Shown here: one piece after another, positions 37,303 through 46,533 of the stretch
Layout of the letters: each line of letters starts with the position of its first letter
Position numbering within the stretch: position 1 is the stretch's first letter
Assembly (NCBI RefSeq): GCF_900112695.1
Contig: NZ_FOMT01000005.1
Span: forward strand, 193,957-257,956
Length of the DNA: 64,000 nt
Reading direction: 5' to 3'
Origin: Paenibacillus catalpae
GTDB taxonomy: Bacteria > Bacillota > Bacilli > Paenibacillales > Paenibacillaceae
Position numbers and translations under genes: made by a program
Notes under the pieces: model-generated
The model's input: only the letters and a program-made list of their open reading frames with translations
Told to the model about the DNA's origin: nothing
Database searches by the model: none

Positions 37303-38472
37303 ATGGGTCGAAAAAAGGAAATGGTTGCAATGCTGCTTGCAGGAGGAGAAGGCAAGCGACTAGGCGTTCTCACAAAGGATCTGGCAAAGCCGGCGGTGTA
37401 TTTTGGAGGGAAATACCGCATCATTGATTTTACGTTAAGCAACTGCGCGCATTCCGGTATAGATACTGTAGGAGTGTTGACGCAGTATCAGCCGCTGGAA
37501 CTAAACCGGTATTTGGGCATTGGAAGCCCGTGGGGGCTCGACCGCAAGGATGGCGGTATGGCCATCCTGCCTCCTTATGTGAAGCAAAAAGGCGGCGTAT
37601 GGTATAAAGGAACGGCTAACGCGATTTATCAAAACATGGCGTTTATCGAACGCTACGATCCAAACTATGTCCTGGTCATCTCGGGTGACCATATCTATAA
37701 AATGGACTACGATCTCATGCTGCAGCATCATAAAAAAACAGGAGCAGATATTACGATTGCAGGCATTGAGGTGCCATGGAAGGAAGCAAGCCGGTTTGGT
37801 GTCATGCATGTCGATGACGAAGACCGGATTACAGCATTCGAGGAAAAACCTAAAACCCCAACCAGCAATATTGCGTCGATGGGCGTTTATATTTTCTCTT
37901 GGTCCGTTCTGCAAAAATACTTGATTTATGACGAGGGCAGCCGAAATTCCAGCCATGACTTCGGCAAAGATGTCATCCCCGCGATGATGAGAGACGGCCT
38001 GCATCTGAGTGCTTATTCGTTCCGCGGCTATTGGAAGGATGTCGGCACTATTGACAGCTTATGGGAAGCCAACATGGATCTGCTGGATGATAACCCTTCG
38101 CTTGATCTGGCGGATAAAGATTGGCGCATTTATTCGGTCAGCCCGAACCGGCCGGCTCAATATATTGCTTCCGGTGCAAGCGTGTCCTCATCGATGGTGA
38201 CGGAAGGCTGCATCGTTGAAGGCGTAGTTGAGCGTTCGGTCTTGTTTTTTGGCGTGAATACCGGCAAGAACAGTATTGTATATGAATCGGTCATTATGCC
38301 GAATGTACAAATTGGAAAAGGCGCCCGCATTTATCGAGCGATTATTGGCGAAGGTGCTGTAATTGAAGATGGCGTATGCATCGGCAGTCCCGATGATGAT
38401 GCTATAACGGTTGTTGCTGTAGGAGAATTAGTAACCAATGAACCTGTGCTGCTGGAGGTGGAGCCGTCATGA
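37303..38472 (+). CDS. glgC: Glucose-1-phosphate adenylyltransferase, catalytic subunit
   Basis: The 389-residue product has the nucleotidyltransferase signature [20 protein letters not shown], the conserved GTANAIYQN and [10 protein letters not shown] segments, and a C-terminal left-handed beta helix. It makes ADP-glucose for glycogen. It overlaps glgD by four bases (ATGA), so the two are coupled. Confidence 0.96.
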   Translation: MGRKKEMVAMLLAGGEGKRLGVLTKDLAKPAVYFGGKYRIIDFTLSNCAHSGIDTVGVLTQYQPLELNRYLGIGSPWGLDRKDGGMAILPPYVKQKGGVWYKGTANAIYQNMAFIERYDPNYVLVISGDHIYKMDYDLMLQHHKKTGADITIAGIEVPWKEASRFGVMHVDDEDRITAFEEKPKTPTSNIASMGVYIFSWSVLQKYLIYDEGSRNSSHDFGKDVIPAMMRDGLHLSAYSFRGYWKDVGTIDSLWEANMDLLDDNPSLDLADKDWRIYSVSPNRPAQYIASGASVSSSMVTEGCIVEGVVERSVLFFGVNTGKNSIVYESVIMPNVQIGKGARIYRAIIGEGAVIEDGVCIGSPDDDAITVVAVGELVTNEPVLLEVEPS

Positions 38473-39581
38473 AACATCAAGTAATGGGCGTTATTAATCT
38501 TATTCACGAAACAGATGATATGGAGCGGCTGACCCAGAACCGCTGCCTTGCTACTGTGCCGTTTGGCGCAAGATACCGGCTTATTGATTTCATCTTGTCC
38601 AGCATGGTGAATTCGGGAATCAATAAAGTAGCCGTATTCGCACATACGAAATTCCGTTCTCTAATGGATCATGTCGGTTCCGGCGACCATTGGGACTTAA
38701 ATAATCGTCAAAGCGGATTATTCCTGCTTCCTCCGGCAACGGATGATATTCAGGAGGTCAGCCGCGGAGACTTATACCATTTCTATCAGCACCGTGATTA
38801 TTTCAACCGTTCCACGCTCGAATATGTCGTGATCGCCCGCAGTCATATGGTATGCAATATTGACTTCGAGCCGATTATTGAAGCGCATAAGGCGCGTGAA
38901 GCGGATATTACGGTTGTTTGCAAGGAAGATGCCGATCTGATGGGCGGCAAGGCGCGCAAGATGAAGATGGATGCGGACGGCAGAATCACAGCTATGCAGG
39001 ATCATTACGGCAGAATGCATAGCAGCCTCTCTTCCATGGAGATGTACATTATGAGAAAAGATCTGCTTATGGAGCTGGTGGAGACTTCACTGGCACAGGG
39101 GCAGGACCATTTGGTCCGGCATGCGATTTTTTCGAGAATCGATAAGCTTCGGGTATACGGATATTTGCACGAGGGTTATCTGGCGGTTGTCAATACGTTG
39201 TCGAGCTTCTATCAAAGCAATATGAGCCTGCTTCGCCCAGAGGTCTGGCGGGAGCTGTTCTTCCAGCCTGGAACGGTCTTTACGAAGGGTAAAGACGAAC
39301 CGCCTGCGCGTTATTTGTGCACCTCGAAGGTTTCAAATTCGCTTATTGCAAACGGCTGCCGAATAGAAGGAACGGTAGAGAACAGTATTCTGTTCCGCGG
39401 TGTCCATGTTCGCAAAGGAGCTGTTGTCCGCAACAGCATTATTATGCAAAACGGCGACATCGGCGAGAACAGTCTTGTCCAGCACTGCATCCTGGATAAG
39501 GATGTACGTGTGCAGTATGACCGTGATATCCGCGGTTCCTCCGATAACCCGTTTCTTGCAGGCAAACGCAAAATTATATAA
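38469..39581 (+). CDS. glgD: Glucose-1-phosphate adenylyltransferase subunit GlgD
   Basis: The 370-residue product is homologous to GlgC but lacks the GGxGxRL phosphate loop, having instead [17 protein letters not shown]. This is the regulatory GlgD subunit of Firmicute ADP-glucose pyrophosphorylase, which raises the activity of GlgC in a heterotetramer. It overlaps glgC by four bases and precedes glgA by about 40. Confidence 0.95.
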   Translation: MKHQVMGVINLIHETDDMERLTQNRCLATVPFGARYRLIDFILSSMVNSGINKVAVFAHTKFRSLMDHVGSGDHWDLNNRQSGLFLLPPATDDIQEVSRGDLYHFYQHRDYFNRSTLEYVVIARSHMVCNIDFEPIIEAHKAREADITVVCKEDADLMGGKARKMKMDADGRITAMQDHYGRMHSSLSSMEMYIMRKDLLMELVETSLAQGQDHLVRHAIFSRIDKLRVYGYLHEGYLAVVNTLSSFYQSNMSLLRPEVWRELFFQPGTVFTKGKDEPPARYLCTSKVSNSLIANGCRIEGTVENSILFRGVHVRKGAVVRNSIIMQNGDIGENSLVQHCILDKDVRVQYDRDIRGSSDNPFLAGKRKII

Positions 39582-39620
39582 AAAGCAATATAAATATGGA
39601 TAGGGTATGAGGTGATCAGA

Positions 39621-41084
39621 TTGAATATATTAATGGCCGCTTCCGAAGCCAATCCGCTCGCCAAGACGGGGGGGCTTGCTGATGTAGCAGGTGCTTTGCC
39701 AAAGGCGCTTAAGCAGCGGGGAGCCGATGCTAGAATCATTATGCCGAAGTATGAGGAAATCTCTGAAAATCATATTCAGCAGTTTGAGAGAATTGCAGAG
39801 TTTCAGGTGAATTTCGGTTGGCGGAATCAATATTGCGGGTTAATGAGGGCGGAAATCGAGGGTGTCATCTACTACTTAATCGATAATGAATTCTACTTCA
39901 GGCGCAGAGGGCTGTACGGTTATGGCGATGATGCCGAGCGCTTTGTCTTTTATTGCTTTGCCGTGATGGAATCGGTCCGTTATATGGATTTCCATCCGGA
40001 TATTGTCCACTGTCATGACTGGCAGGCCGGACTTATTCCATTCCTGCTCCGTACCCGTTATGCCAATGATCCGGGATGGGAAGGCGTAAAATCGGTGTTT
40101 ACCATTCATAACCTTATGTATCAAGGTTTGTTTGGCATTGACCTGCTGAAGGAGCTGCTTGGCGCGGGAGATGACACTTTTACCGCCGACAGCCTCGAAT
40201 TCCATGGCGCGGCAAGCTGCCTGAAAGGCGGGCTTGTCTATGCGGACAAACTGACCACGGTTAGTGACGCCTATGCGAAGGAAATTCAAAGCTGGGAGTA
40301 CGGCGAGCGCCTTGACGGACTGCTGCGGGGACGCTCCGGCGATTTGTCGGGTATCTTGAACGGTATTGACACCGAACTGTTTGATCCGATGAATGATGAC
40401 GCCCTACATACGCCTTATCGTTCCTCTATTGCCCGCAAGCGGAAAAACAAACTGTCCCTGCAGGCGGAGCTTGGTCTTCCCGAATCGGAAGACGTACCTC
40501 TCCTTGGCATCGTCAGCCGTCTGGTTGAGCCTAAGGGTCTGGAGCTGATCACCTCCAAGCTGGACCAGCTATTACAGGAGGATGTCCAGGTTGTCGTGCT
40601 TGGAGCAGGGGAGAGGCAGTATGAGGATAGCATGAATTGGTTCGCCGCAGTTTATCCGCATAAATTCAAGGTATGGCTTGGGTATAATGATCGTCTGGCA
40701 AGAAGGATTTATGCGGGGTCGGATATTTTCCTCATGCCTTCCCGGTTTGAACCTTGCGGTTTAAGCCAGCTGTTGGCGCTTCGTTACCGGTCGATTCCTG
40801 TTGTTCGGGAAACCGGCGGTCTAAAGGATACGGTGCTATCCTATAATGAAGTTACCGGGGAAGGCAACGGCTTCAGCTTCACGCATTATAATGCGGATGA
40901 TTATTGGTACACGCTCAAACGGGCGCTGCACTTCTACCGTGATGAAGCGGCATGGCGCCGCATCGTGGACAATGCCGGAAAGGAAGATTACAGCTGGAGC
41001 CGCTCGGCAAAAGCTTATATGGCCTTGTATGAACAACTTCTTGTTTCTCGAAAGGGGACTGAAAGATGGCCCGTCACCTTGTAA
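39621..41084 (+). CDS. glgA: Glycogen synthase (ADP-glucose)
   Basis: The product from the TTG at 39621 has 487 residues: MNILMAASEANPLAKTGGLADVAG..., a GT5 family glycosyltransferase with the KTGGLADV ADP-glucose loop and the C-terminal SRFEPCGLSQL motif. GAGGTGA at 39609-39615 fits this start; a GTG at 39612 would overlap that site. It extends glycogen chains. Its end overlaps the next gene by 19 bases. Confidence 0.95.
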   Translation: MNILMAASEANPLAKTGGLADVAGALPKALKQRGADARIIMPKYEEISENHIQQFERIAEFQVNFGWRNQYCGLMRAEIEGVIYYLIDNEFYFRRRGLYGYGDDAERFVFYCFAVMESVRYMDFHPDIVHCHDWQAGLIPFLLRTRYANDPGWEGVKSVFTIHNLMYQGLFGIDLLKELLGAGDDTFTADSLEFHGAASCLKGGLVYADKLTTVSDAYAKEIQSWEYGERLDGLLRGRSGDLSGILNGIDTELFDPMNDDALHTPYRSSIARKRKNKLSLQAELGLPESEDVPLLGIVSRLVEPKGLELITSKLDQLLQEDVQVVVLGAGERQYEDSMNWFAAVYPHKFKVWLGYNDRLARRIYAGSDIFLMPSRFEPCGLSQLLALRYRSIPVVRETGGLKDTVLSYNEVTGEGNGFSFTHYNADDYWYTLKRALHFYRDEAAWRRIVDNAGKEDYSWSRSAKAYMALYEQLLVSRKGTERWPVTL

Positions 41085-43030
41085 TCGGCAATGGAAAACT
41101 GCTGCTCAATTTGGATCAACATTGTTTTATTCGGGATATTTATTTTCCGTATGTCGGACAGCTTAACCATGTGGGCGGACACTATTGCCGGTTCGGGATC
41201 TGGATCGGAGGCGCATTCTCTTGGCTGGATGAGAAAGAGTGGACATTCGAGCTTAATTATATCGAGGATTCCCTCGTGACGAATATCATTGCAAAGCACG
41301 AGGGACTAGGCGTTGAACTGCATATGAATGACGGTATTCATCAGCGTGAATGTATTTACATTAAGCGGGTTGTTGTGCGCAACAGGAGGAATGAAAGCCG
41401 GGAAGCCCGGCTGTTCTTCCATCAGGATTTGATGATTGAAGGATCAGAAGTAGGAGACACGGCAGCTTATTACCCGGAAAATAATACAATGTTCCACTAT
41501 AAGCGCTCGAACTACTTTATGTTCAGCGGATGTACGGATGAAGGCGGCATTATGCAGTATTCCACAGGCATCAAAAGATTCCATTCCGCCGAAGGAACAT
41601 GGCGTGACGCGGAGGACGGCGTGCTGATGGGCAATACGATTGCCCAGGGCTCCGTTGACAGTACAATCGGACTGCGCACAACTGTGCCCGCCAATGGCGA
41701 GAAGACGCTGTATTACTGGATGTCGGTAGGCAAAAATCTGGAGGAAGTGAAGACCCTTCATAAATATGTGAAGGATAATCATCCGGAGAAGCTGCTCAGC
41801 CGGATCGTCATCTATTGGAAGCATTGGCTGCAGCGCTCCGAGACCGATCTTGGCGACCTGTCCAAGGATGTCATCCGGATGTTCAAGCATAGTTTGCTGC
41901 TTGTCCGGACGCAGGTGGATGAACGCGGCGCGATACTGGCTGCCAACGATACGGATATCCTGCAGTACAATAGGGATCATTACAGCTATATGTGGCCGCG
42001 TGACGGCGCGCTCATTGCCGAGGCCATGTCACTGGCCGGATACCAGAGCGTAATTGCCCCGTTCTTCCATTTTTGCGCGAACGCACTCTCGCCGGATGGT
42101 TATTTGTACCACAAGTACAATCCGGACGGAACAGTCGGTTCCAGCTGGCATCCGTATATCGTGAAGGGAAGCCAGAGGATTCCGATCCAGGAGGATGAGA
42201 CAGCGCTTGTCCTGTTTGCCTTGTGGCAGGACTACTCGCGTAATCAGGTTATTGAGCTGCCTCAGTCGCTCTACAGCAATCTGATCCGCAAAGCGGCTTC
42301 CTTCCTTAGCGAATATATCGAGCCGGAGCTTTCTCTTCCGAAGCCAAGCTATGATCTATGGGAAGAACGTTACGGAATCTGGACGTATACGGCTGCTTCT
42401 GTTTACGCCGGACTTATGGCTGGCGCTTTCTTTACCGAATTGTTCGGAGATTACGAGCGGAGCGATCATTACCGAAACACAGCATATACGATCAAGAACG
42501 GCATCTTAACCCATCTATGGGATGAGGAATCCGGCCGGTTTGCGCGAGGACTCGTTCAGAGGGATAACCGCTGGGTGAAGGATATGACGCTGGAGAGCAG
42601 TGTATTTGGTCTGTGGGAGTTTGGTGTCTTGTCCGTTCATGATGAACGCGTGGAGAAGACGATGAACGCCATCAAGGATGGTCTGCAGATCCGGACGAAT
42701 ATTGGCGGTATTGCCAGGTACACGAATGATTATTATTTCCAGCAGTCCGGAGAGATTGATCAAGTGCCGGGCAACCCATGGATTATCTGTACGTTATGGG
42801 TGGCCAATTATGAAATTGAATCCGCGCAAACGCTTGCCGATCTGGAAGGTCCTATGAAGACGCTTGAGTGGGTCGTTGAGCATGCGTTGTCGAGCGGTCT
42901 GCTTCCGGAACAGCTTAATCCGTATGACGGTTCTCCGTTGTCCGTTGCTCCGCTCACCTGGTCGCATGCTACCTTTGTGCAAAGCGTAAGCAAATATGCA
43001 GCCAAGTACAAAGAGCTTGCCAAACCGTAA
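41066..43030 (+). CDS. Glycoside hydrolase family 15 protein (glucoamylase/glucodextranase-like)
   Basis: The 654-residue product has an N-terminal beta-sandwich domain (1-260, GKLLLNLDQHCFIRDIYFPY) and a C-terminal (alpha/alpha)6-barrel GH15 domain with YMWPRDGALIAEAM (about 309-322), DLWEER (about 431-436) and IDQVPGNPWIICTLW near 562. These are the catalytic and substrate residues of glucoamylase-like enzymes. GH15 proteins release glucose from alpha-glucans; here it probably works on intracellular glycogen. It overlaps glgA by 19 bases and has no signal peptide. No glgP is present in the operon. Confidence 0.9.
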   Translation: MARHLVIGNGKLLLNLDQHCFIRDIYFPYVGQLNHVGGHYCRFGIWIGGAFSWLDEKEWTFELNYIEDSLVTNIIAKHEGLGVELHMNDGIHQRECIYIKRVVVRNRRNESREARLFFHQDLMIEGSEVGDTAAYYPENNTMFHYKRSNYFMFSGCTDEGGIMQYSTGIKRFHSAEGTWRDAEDGVLMGNTIAQGSVDSTIGLRTTVPANGEKTLYYWMSVGKNLEEVKTLHKYVKDNHPEKLLSRIVIYWKHWLQRSETDLGDLSKDVIRMFKHSLLLVRTQVDERGAILAANDTDILQYNRDHYSYMWPRDGALIAEAMSLAGYQSVIAPFFHFCANALSPDGYLYHKYNPDGTVGSSWHPYIVKGSQRIPIQEDETALVLFALWQDYSRNQVIELPQSLYSNLIRKAASFLSEYIEPELSLPKPSYDLWEERYGIWTYTAASVYAGLMAGAFFTELFGDYERSDHYRNTAYTIKNGILTHLWDEESGRFARGLVQRDNRWVKDMTLESSVFGLWEFGVLSVHDERVEKTMNAIKDGLQIRTNIGGIARYTNDYYFQQSGEIDQVPGNPWIICTLWVANYEIESAQTLADLEGPMKTLEWVVEHALSSGLLPEQLNPYDGSPLSVAPLTWSHATFVQSVSKYAAKYKELAKP

Positions 43031-43125
43031 TGAAGATGCAAAGAGGTTGTCCCATAATTCATTAAATGACGATGGGTGCTAGCCAGAAGCCGGGTGGCTT
43101 TTGCTTGCCCGCAATCTGTTGAAGA

Positions 43126-43169
43126 AAAAATAGCGGTGCAGAGATTGTTCTCTGCACCGCTATTTTTAT
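43126..43169. terminator. Bidirectional terminator after the glycogen operon
   Basis: AAAAATAGCGGTGCAGAG (43126-43143) pairs exactly with CTCTGCACCGCTATTTTT (43150-43167). It can serve the glycogen operon and the small minus-strand gene ending at 43214. Confidence 0.85.
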
Positions 43170-43213
43170 TGAAAACGGAATTCCCGTACCTGAATCATTC
43201 ACTGCAGCGCCTC

Positions 43214-43345
43214 TTAGTAGAAGTTGCAAGTACGAATGATGATGACCAGCAATACAAATAGAACAAGGATGTAGGCTGCACTATTGTTCCAGACTCCTTG
43301 AACCGGTGCATAGCCCGTATTAGCGCCTGCTACAGGGTATCCCAT
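43214..43345 (-). CDS. Small Gly/Tyr-rich, one-helix protein, YjcZ-like
   Basis: The 43-residue product has an N-terminal Gly/Pro/Tyr segment (MGYPVAGANTGYAPVQGVW), then one membrane helix of about 18 hydrophobic residues, and ends RTCNFY. The layout fits small YjcZ-like sporulation proteins, though the usual C-terminal GAAF-type end is not seen, so the family is tentative. A CGGGAGGAAT site on the minus strand eight bases before the ATG makes it a convincing gene. Confidence 0.75.
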   Translation of the reverse strand: MGYPVAGANTGYAPVQGVWNNSAAYILVLFVLLVIIIRTCNFY

Positions 43346-43465
43346 TGTTCATTCCTCCCGAGTCATTGTTGTTGGTGTGATTACCATTCACAAGACCAAT
43401 ATATGAAGGGAGGGCTTTTTGGAATTGGATATTTGTACCTGCGCATATGGTTTTGATGAAAACGC

Positions 43466-43879
43466 CTAAGTGACGTTAATCAATGTTTTCTCATACTGCC
43501 TGATATGCTTGATCCGCGACTCTGCGGTTGTCCGCATGGCATTGCCGGCAAGCAGGCTCGCGGTGGAGCCAACCGCCGTCACATAAATGCAGCCTACGTT
43601 AATACGCGGGCAATGGTTAAACCGCCTGATACTAACATCCTCCCCAGCGTCTGCAACCGGGTCTATAAGCTTCGGAAGCGGACGGTTGAAGATCTCGTAG
43701 GATTCGAAATAGACACTCCCGGCCTTGGTATGATCAATGGCACGTTGTACGGCAAGAGCGTTAAGCTTAGGTGTTCCTTCCGCGCGGTCTCCGAATTGGA
43801 TAATGGCCCCGATGGAGCAATCAACCACGGACACCAGACCAATCTGCGTGAGGCGTATAGGATAATTCTGCTGTATCAT
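43466..43879 (-). CDS. gerPE: Spore germination protein GerPE
   Basis: The 137-residue product matches GerPE, with IGLVSVVDCSIGAIIQFGD and a C-terminal Ile/Lys-rich end. GerP proteins sit in the spore coat and allow germinants to reach their receptors. An AGGAGAT site precedes the ATG. It is the last gene of the cluster; no gerPF follows in the 120 bases before the next gene, which is unlike the six-gene Bacillus operon. Confidence 0.9.
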   Translation of the reverse strand: MIQQNYPIRLTQIGLVSVVDCSIGAIIQFGDRAEGTPKLNALAVQRAIDHTKAGSVYFESYEIFNRPLPKLIDPVADAGEDVSIRRFNHCPRINVGCIYVTAVGSTASLLAGNAMRTTAESRIKHIRQYEKTLINVT

Positions 43880-43890
43880 GCGTATATCTC

Positions 43891-44112
43891 CTAACCGGCC
43901 ATCGGAGCTTCGCCAACTGCATCCGCTTCCCCTTCCGGAACGGGAAGCGGGGCTATCGGTCCGGCAATAACCGATTCAGGCGGTGTATCAAACATCGAAT
44001 ATAAGGTGACATAATCAGAATCGCCAATCTGGAACATAGAGGCTGCCGATACACCTAATATCTCAATAGTGCCTACGGTTAAACCGCAATTATGAACGGT
44101 GAAATTCACCAT
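43891..44112 (-). CDS. gerPD: Spore germination protein GerPD
   Basis: From the ATG at 44112 the product has 73 residues: VNFTVHNCGLTVGTIEILGV..., typical of GerPD, with a Pro/Glu-rich tail. It is coupled to gerPC and gerPE by short gaps (16 and 11 bases). A GGGAGAT site lies upstream; an in-frame ATG at 44145 falls inside gerPC and lacks a site. Confidence 0.9.
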   Translation of the reverse strand: MVNFTVHNCGLTVGTIEILGVSAASMFQIGDSDYVTLYSMFDTPPESVIAGPIAPLPVPEGEADAVGEAPMAG

Positions 44113-44128
44113 TGCCAACCATCTCCCG

Positions 44129-44806
44129 TCAGCTGCCGCTGCCATTTTTCAGTAATTGGATATATCTTTGCATGGCGGCGTCTGCATCTCGTATCGTCTT
44201 GGATAAAATCACTTCTTTTTTCTGCTGCTCGGTTTGCGGCTCCTGCTCCTGGCCGTTTGTGCCTGATTCTGCTTCTCCAGACTTCAGCTGCATATAGAAA
44301 TGAATGCGGGAAGGAAGCTGCTTGCGTATATCCTCCAGTACCATCCGGCGATGGTAAGGATCAAGCTCAACCCCGTATTCCGTTTCCAGCGCGACAAGGT
44401 TTTGCATCCCACGGAGGTTTAAATACCGGTCCACTTCTGCGCGTACATCCGCATAAGGCTCAGAAGGCGGGGTAAAGCTGGATGCGGCTGCCGGATAAGT
44501 GTTAGTCTTCGGAGGGACAGACAGCTGTTCGATGTCTCCATCACCGTTTGGCATGCCGGGCGGGGTCATTCCTATATTTAACGTGCCTTCAAGCTTCTCC
44601 ACCTTTAATTGGTCAAAATGGTATTCAAGCTTCTCGATATGATAAGTGGGCTTGCTCTCTATCTGCTTCAGCTGCTCGCAAAGAATAGCGAGCTGCTGCT
44701 CCAGCGAATAGATTTGAGTCTGCTGCGCTTTGAGCTTCGTCTGAAGCTCAAGTGACCAGGCTTGCCATGGAGACAGACCGTTGCCGGGCGGCTGCTGCTG
44801 CATCAT
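44129..44806 (-). CDS. gerPC: Spore germination protein GerPC
   Basis: The 225-residue product matches GerPC: Gln-rich start (MMQQQPPGNGLSPWQAW), a coiled coil (about 20-55, EQQLAILCEQLKQIE), the conserved YHIEKLEYHFDQLKVEKLEG segment (55-75), and a C-terminal helical domain. It has the largest size of the operon and no membrane helix. The AGGAGG site is on the minus strand near 44815. Confidence 0.92.
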   Translation of the reverse strand: MMQQQPPGNGLSPWQAWSLELQTKLKAQQTQIYSLEQQLAILCEQLKQIESKPTYHIEKLEYHFDQLKVEKLEGTLNIGMTPPGMPNGDGDIEQLSVPPKTNTYPAAASSFTPPSEPYADVRAEVDRYLNLRGMQNLVALETEYGVELDPYHRRMVLEDIRKQLPSRIHFYMQLKSGEAESGTNGQEQEPQTEQQKKEVILSKTIRDADAAMQRYIQLLKNGSGS

Positions 44807-44821
44807 GATAGCCTCCTCTCA

Positions 44822-45025
44822 TTAGGCGGGATCAGGAAGCGGAACAAGAGAGAGCGGGCTTTCTTCCCCGAGCTGCGGCGCAGGACCCGTGAACCCTCCT
44901 GAATTGTACATTTGTGATAAGGACCGGATCGATCCCGCACTTCCCACTTGCAGAACAGCGCTGTTGGACACACTGTTTACTCTAAGCTGCTGTATGGTGA
45001 TGGTCTGATAAATGGTCCAGTTCAT
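44822..45025 (-). CDS. gerPB: Spore germination protein GerPB
   Basis: The 67-residue product begins MNWTIYQTITIQQLRVNSVS and contains SNSAVLQVGSAGSIRSLSQ, matching GerPB, a small coat protein. It lies three bases after the GerPA-like gene and 15 before gerPC in the same transcript. Confidence 0.92.
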   Translation of the reverse strand: MNWTIYQTITIQQLRVNSVSNSAVLQVGSAGSIRSLSQMYNSGGFTGPAPQLGEESPLSLVPLPDPA

Positions 45026-45028
45026 ACT

Positions 45029-45259
45029 CTACACCACGGTTTCCAGGTTGTTCTGAGAGTTGTCTTGAACGTCCGGATCAAGCGTGTTGGTCGCGCTGAC
45101 CGCATTGTTCGAATTTGCCAGGCTTCCTGTCAGGAACGAGCCGGAGCCTGCATAGGTTTTGGTCTGACTGGATGGCGATACTTGCACGGCGTCACCGAAT
45201 TGAACGACGGCACTTGAGCCGACACTTACGACTTTGACAAATCCAACGATAGAAGGCAT
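45029..45259 (-). CDS. gerPA: Spore germination protein GerPA/GerPF family
   Basis: The 76-residue product begins MPSIVGFVKVVSVGSSAVVQ and has QVSPSSQTKTYAGSGS, the shared signature of GerPA and GerPF. Position as first gene of the cluster argues for GerPA; the sequence itself cannot separate the two. The sigma-K-like promoter lies 38-65 bases upstream. Confidence 0.88.
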   Translation of the reverse strand: MPSIVGFVKVVSVGSSAVVQFGDAVQVSPSSQTKTYAGSGSFLTGSLANSNNAVSATNTLDPDVQDNSQNNLETVV

Positions 45260-45296
45260 GCATACTCACCCTTTTCCCTTAAAGCGTCTCGTATAT

Positions 45297-45324
45297 TATC
45301 GTATGCGGCATTCGCCCAGAGGTT
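45297..45324 (-). promoter_or_regulatory. sigma-K-like promoter of the gerP operon
   Basis: Read on the minus strand: AAC (45324-45322), 16 bases, then CATACGATA (45305-45297). This fits the late mother-cell sigma-K pattern AC-N16-CATAnnnTA. The gerP operon of Bacillus is sigma-K controlled. Confidence 0.7.
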
Positions 45325-45382
45325 CCGCCGCCCGTGTGGATAGCTGCCCGCCTAAAGGAAGTAGCCGCCCCGCCAAACCTCG

Positions 45383-45391
45383 CATATGTTA
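45383..45391 (+). promoter_or_regulatory. sigma-K-like -10 for the Hsp20-like gene
   Basis: CATATGTTA fits CATAnnnTA. The expected AC at -35 is not present (GCC at that spot). Transcription would begin near 45398, which rules out the ATG at 45386 and supports the GTG at 45419. Confidence 0.5.
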
Positions 45392-45418
45392 GAAGGAATG
45401 GCAGGAGGTGAACGGATC

Positions 45419-45868
45419 GTGGACAACAAATGGGATGAGCTTGAGAGGTGGCTGGACGGCCAGCGTTTGCCGAAGGGCTTTGATGTTATGAAGGAACCGG
45501 ATTGGGTGGAGAAATTTGTCCGGAAAATGATGACCAAGTCGCTGCCTGCCGCAGCTAGTTCCATCATGGATCAGGCGGAGGCAGATGAAGGGATATCTTT
45601 CTTTGAAACGCATAACTTCCTGCTCGTGAAGTTCCACCTCCCGCGTGAAGTAAGCCGGGATGAGCTTCGCCTGTACGTTCGGGACGACCGATTACGGATT
45701 GAAGGACTTCCTAACCAGCAGAAGGAAATAATCAAGCTGCCTAAGCTTGTTAAGCCAACCATATGCCAGGCGACTGTCAAAAATTATATTTTACAAGTGA
45801 AGCTGCGCAAGAAGCCTCGGGCTGGCGCTTATTATGAGGCGGATATCCGATGGTTGAAAGGCCGCTAA
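45419..45868 (+). CDS. Hsp20/alpha-crystallin-like protein, possibly spore coat/germination associated
   Basis: From the GTG at 45419 the product has 149 residues. The C-terminal part (about 60-145) is an Hsp20-like domain with FFETHNFLLVKFHLPREVSR and DRLRIEGLP. The first 55 residues are charged and helical. Related Hsp20-like proteins of Bacillus spores include CotM and GerT; assignment between them is not safe. An AGGAGGTGAA site sets the start. It is divergent from gerP and shares a sigma-K-like -10, so a late-sporulation role is likely. Confidence 0.8.
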   Translation: MDNKWDELERWLDGQRLPKGFDVMKEPDWVEKFVRKMMTKSLPAAASSIMDQAEADEGISFFETHNFLLVKFHLPREVSRDELRLYVRDDRLRIEGLPNQQKEIIKLPKLVKPTICQATVKNYILQVKLRKKPRAGAYYEADIRWLKGR

Positions 45869-45979
45869 CCCAGGGCCTTTTGTCACGAAATCTTACTCTT
45901 TGCGGCTGGCGAACTGCTGGACAATCCCTTATAATGCTAATAGTGTGTACTTGCATTATTACATAGGGGAGTGTATGCA

Positions 45980-46180
45980 GTGACTTTAGTCGATGTCAGT
46001 GACATCTCTGCTTCATTATTTATTATCGGGGTCGTCTTTCTATTGCTCATATTCGGGTTATTAAGTCTTGGCATTCTGCGCATGTTCCAGCAGCGCTTCC
46101 GTTATGGCTGGATTTGCTTTGCAGGAGCGATCGTCAGTTTTATCGTATTAATGATTATTTTGAACAAGTGGTATTTATAG
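45980..46180 (+). CDS. Small two-helix membrane protein
   Basis: The product from the GTG at 45980 has 66 residues with two membrane helices (about 11-32 and 44-62). An AGGGGAG site eight bases upstream gives the start; a GTG at 45971 is an alternative. No family recognised. The next small membrane gene follows 35 bases later. Confidence 0.7.
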   Translation: MTLVDVSDISASLFIIGVVFLLLIFGLLSLGILRMFQQRFRYGWICFAGAIVSFIVLMIILNKWYL

Positions 46181-46215
46181 CGGGTATCTGCAGATGAGTA
46201 GGGGGTGTGCCCGTT

Positions 46216-46440
46216 ATGATGTGGACGGCAATCTGGTTTGTAGTTAATATGTTTTTCGTGGCATCGGTCATTACGCTATTGTTCATGCACCGGTCCGTTG
46301 CGGAAGCGGCACAGGATCCGGCAGGCGTGCAGCGCCATGCAGCGGCGAAGAAGAGACGCAAATTCGTATCGGTCCTAAGTCTCGTGTTATTTCTGGCTAT
46401 GTGTGCAAGTTTTCTGATAAACATGCGGCTGAATGGCTGA
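46216..46440 (+). CDS. Small two-helix membrane protein
   Basis: The product has 74 residues with helices at about 3-24 and 50-68 and a basic loop (HAAAKKRRKF) between them. AGGGGG at 46199-46204 serves an ATG at 46216; a GTG at 46207 is another in-frame option. No family recognised. It probably forms a unit with the gene before it, closed by the terminator at 46461. Confidence 0.7.
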   Translation: MMWTAIWFVVNMFFVASVITLLFMHRSVAEAAQDPAGVQRHAAAKKRRKFVSVLSLVLFLAMCASFLINMRLNG

Positions 46441-46460
46441 TGATGCCGTGCCGCAGGAGA

Positions 46461-46488
46461 GGCTCTCATTGACGAGAGTCTTTTTTTT
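46461..46488 (+). terminator. Terminator before zur
   Basis: GGCTCTC (46461-46467) pairs with GAGAGTC (46474-46480) (one G-T pair), then eight T. Confidence 0.8.
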
Positions 46489-46533
46489 CGGCATTATGAA
46501 TAGAAAGAGACTTTTTTGTCGGAGGTTCTTACC

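Noticed and set aside
43076-43261. 61-codon plus-strand frame after the GH15 gene
   Set aside because: It crosses a terminator hairpin and is antisense to the small YjcZ-like gene, which has a good ribosome site.
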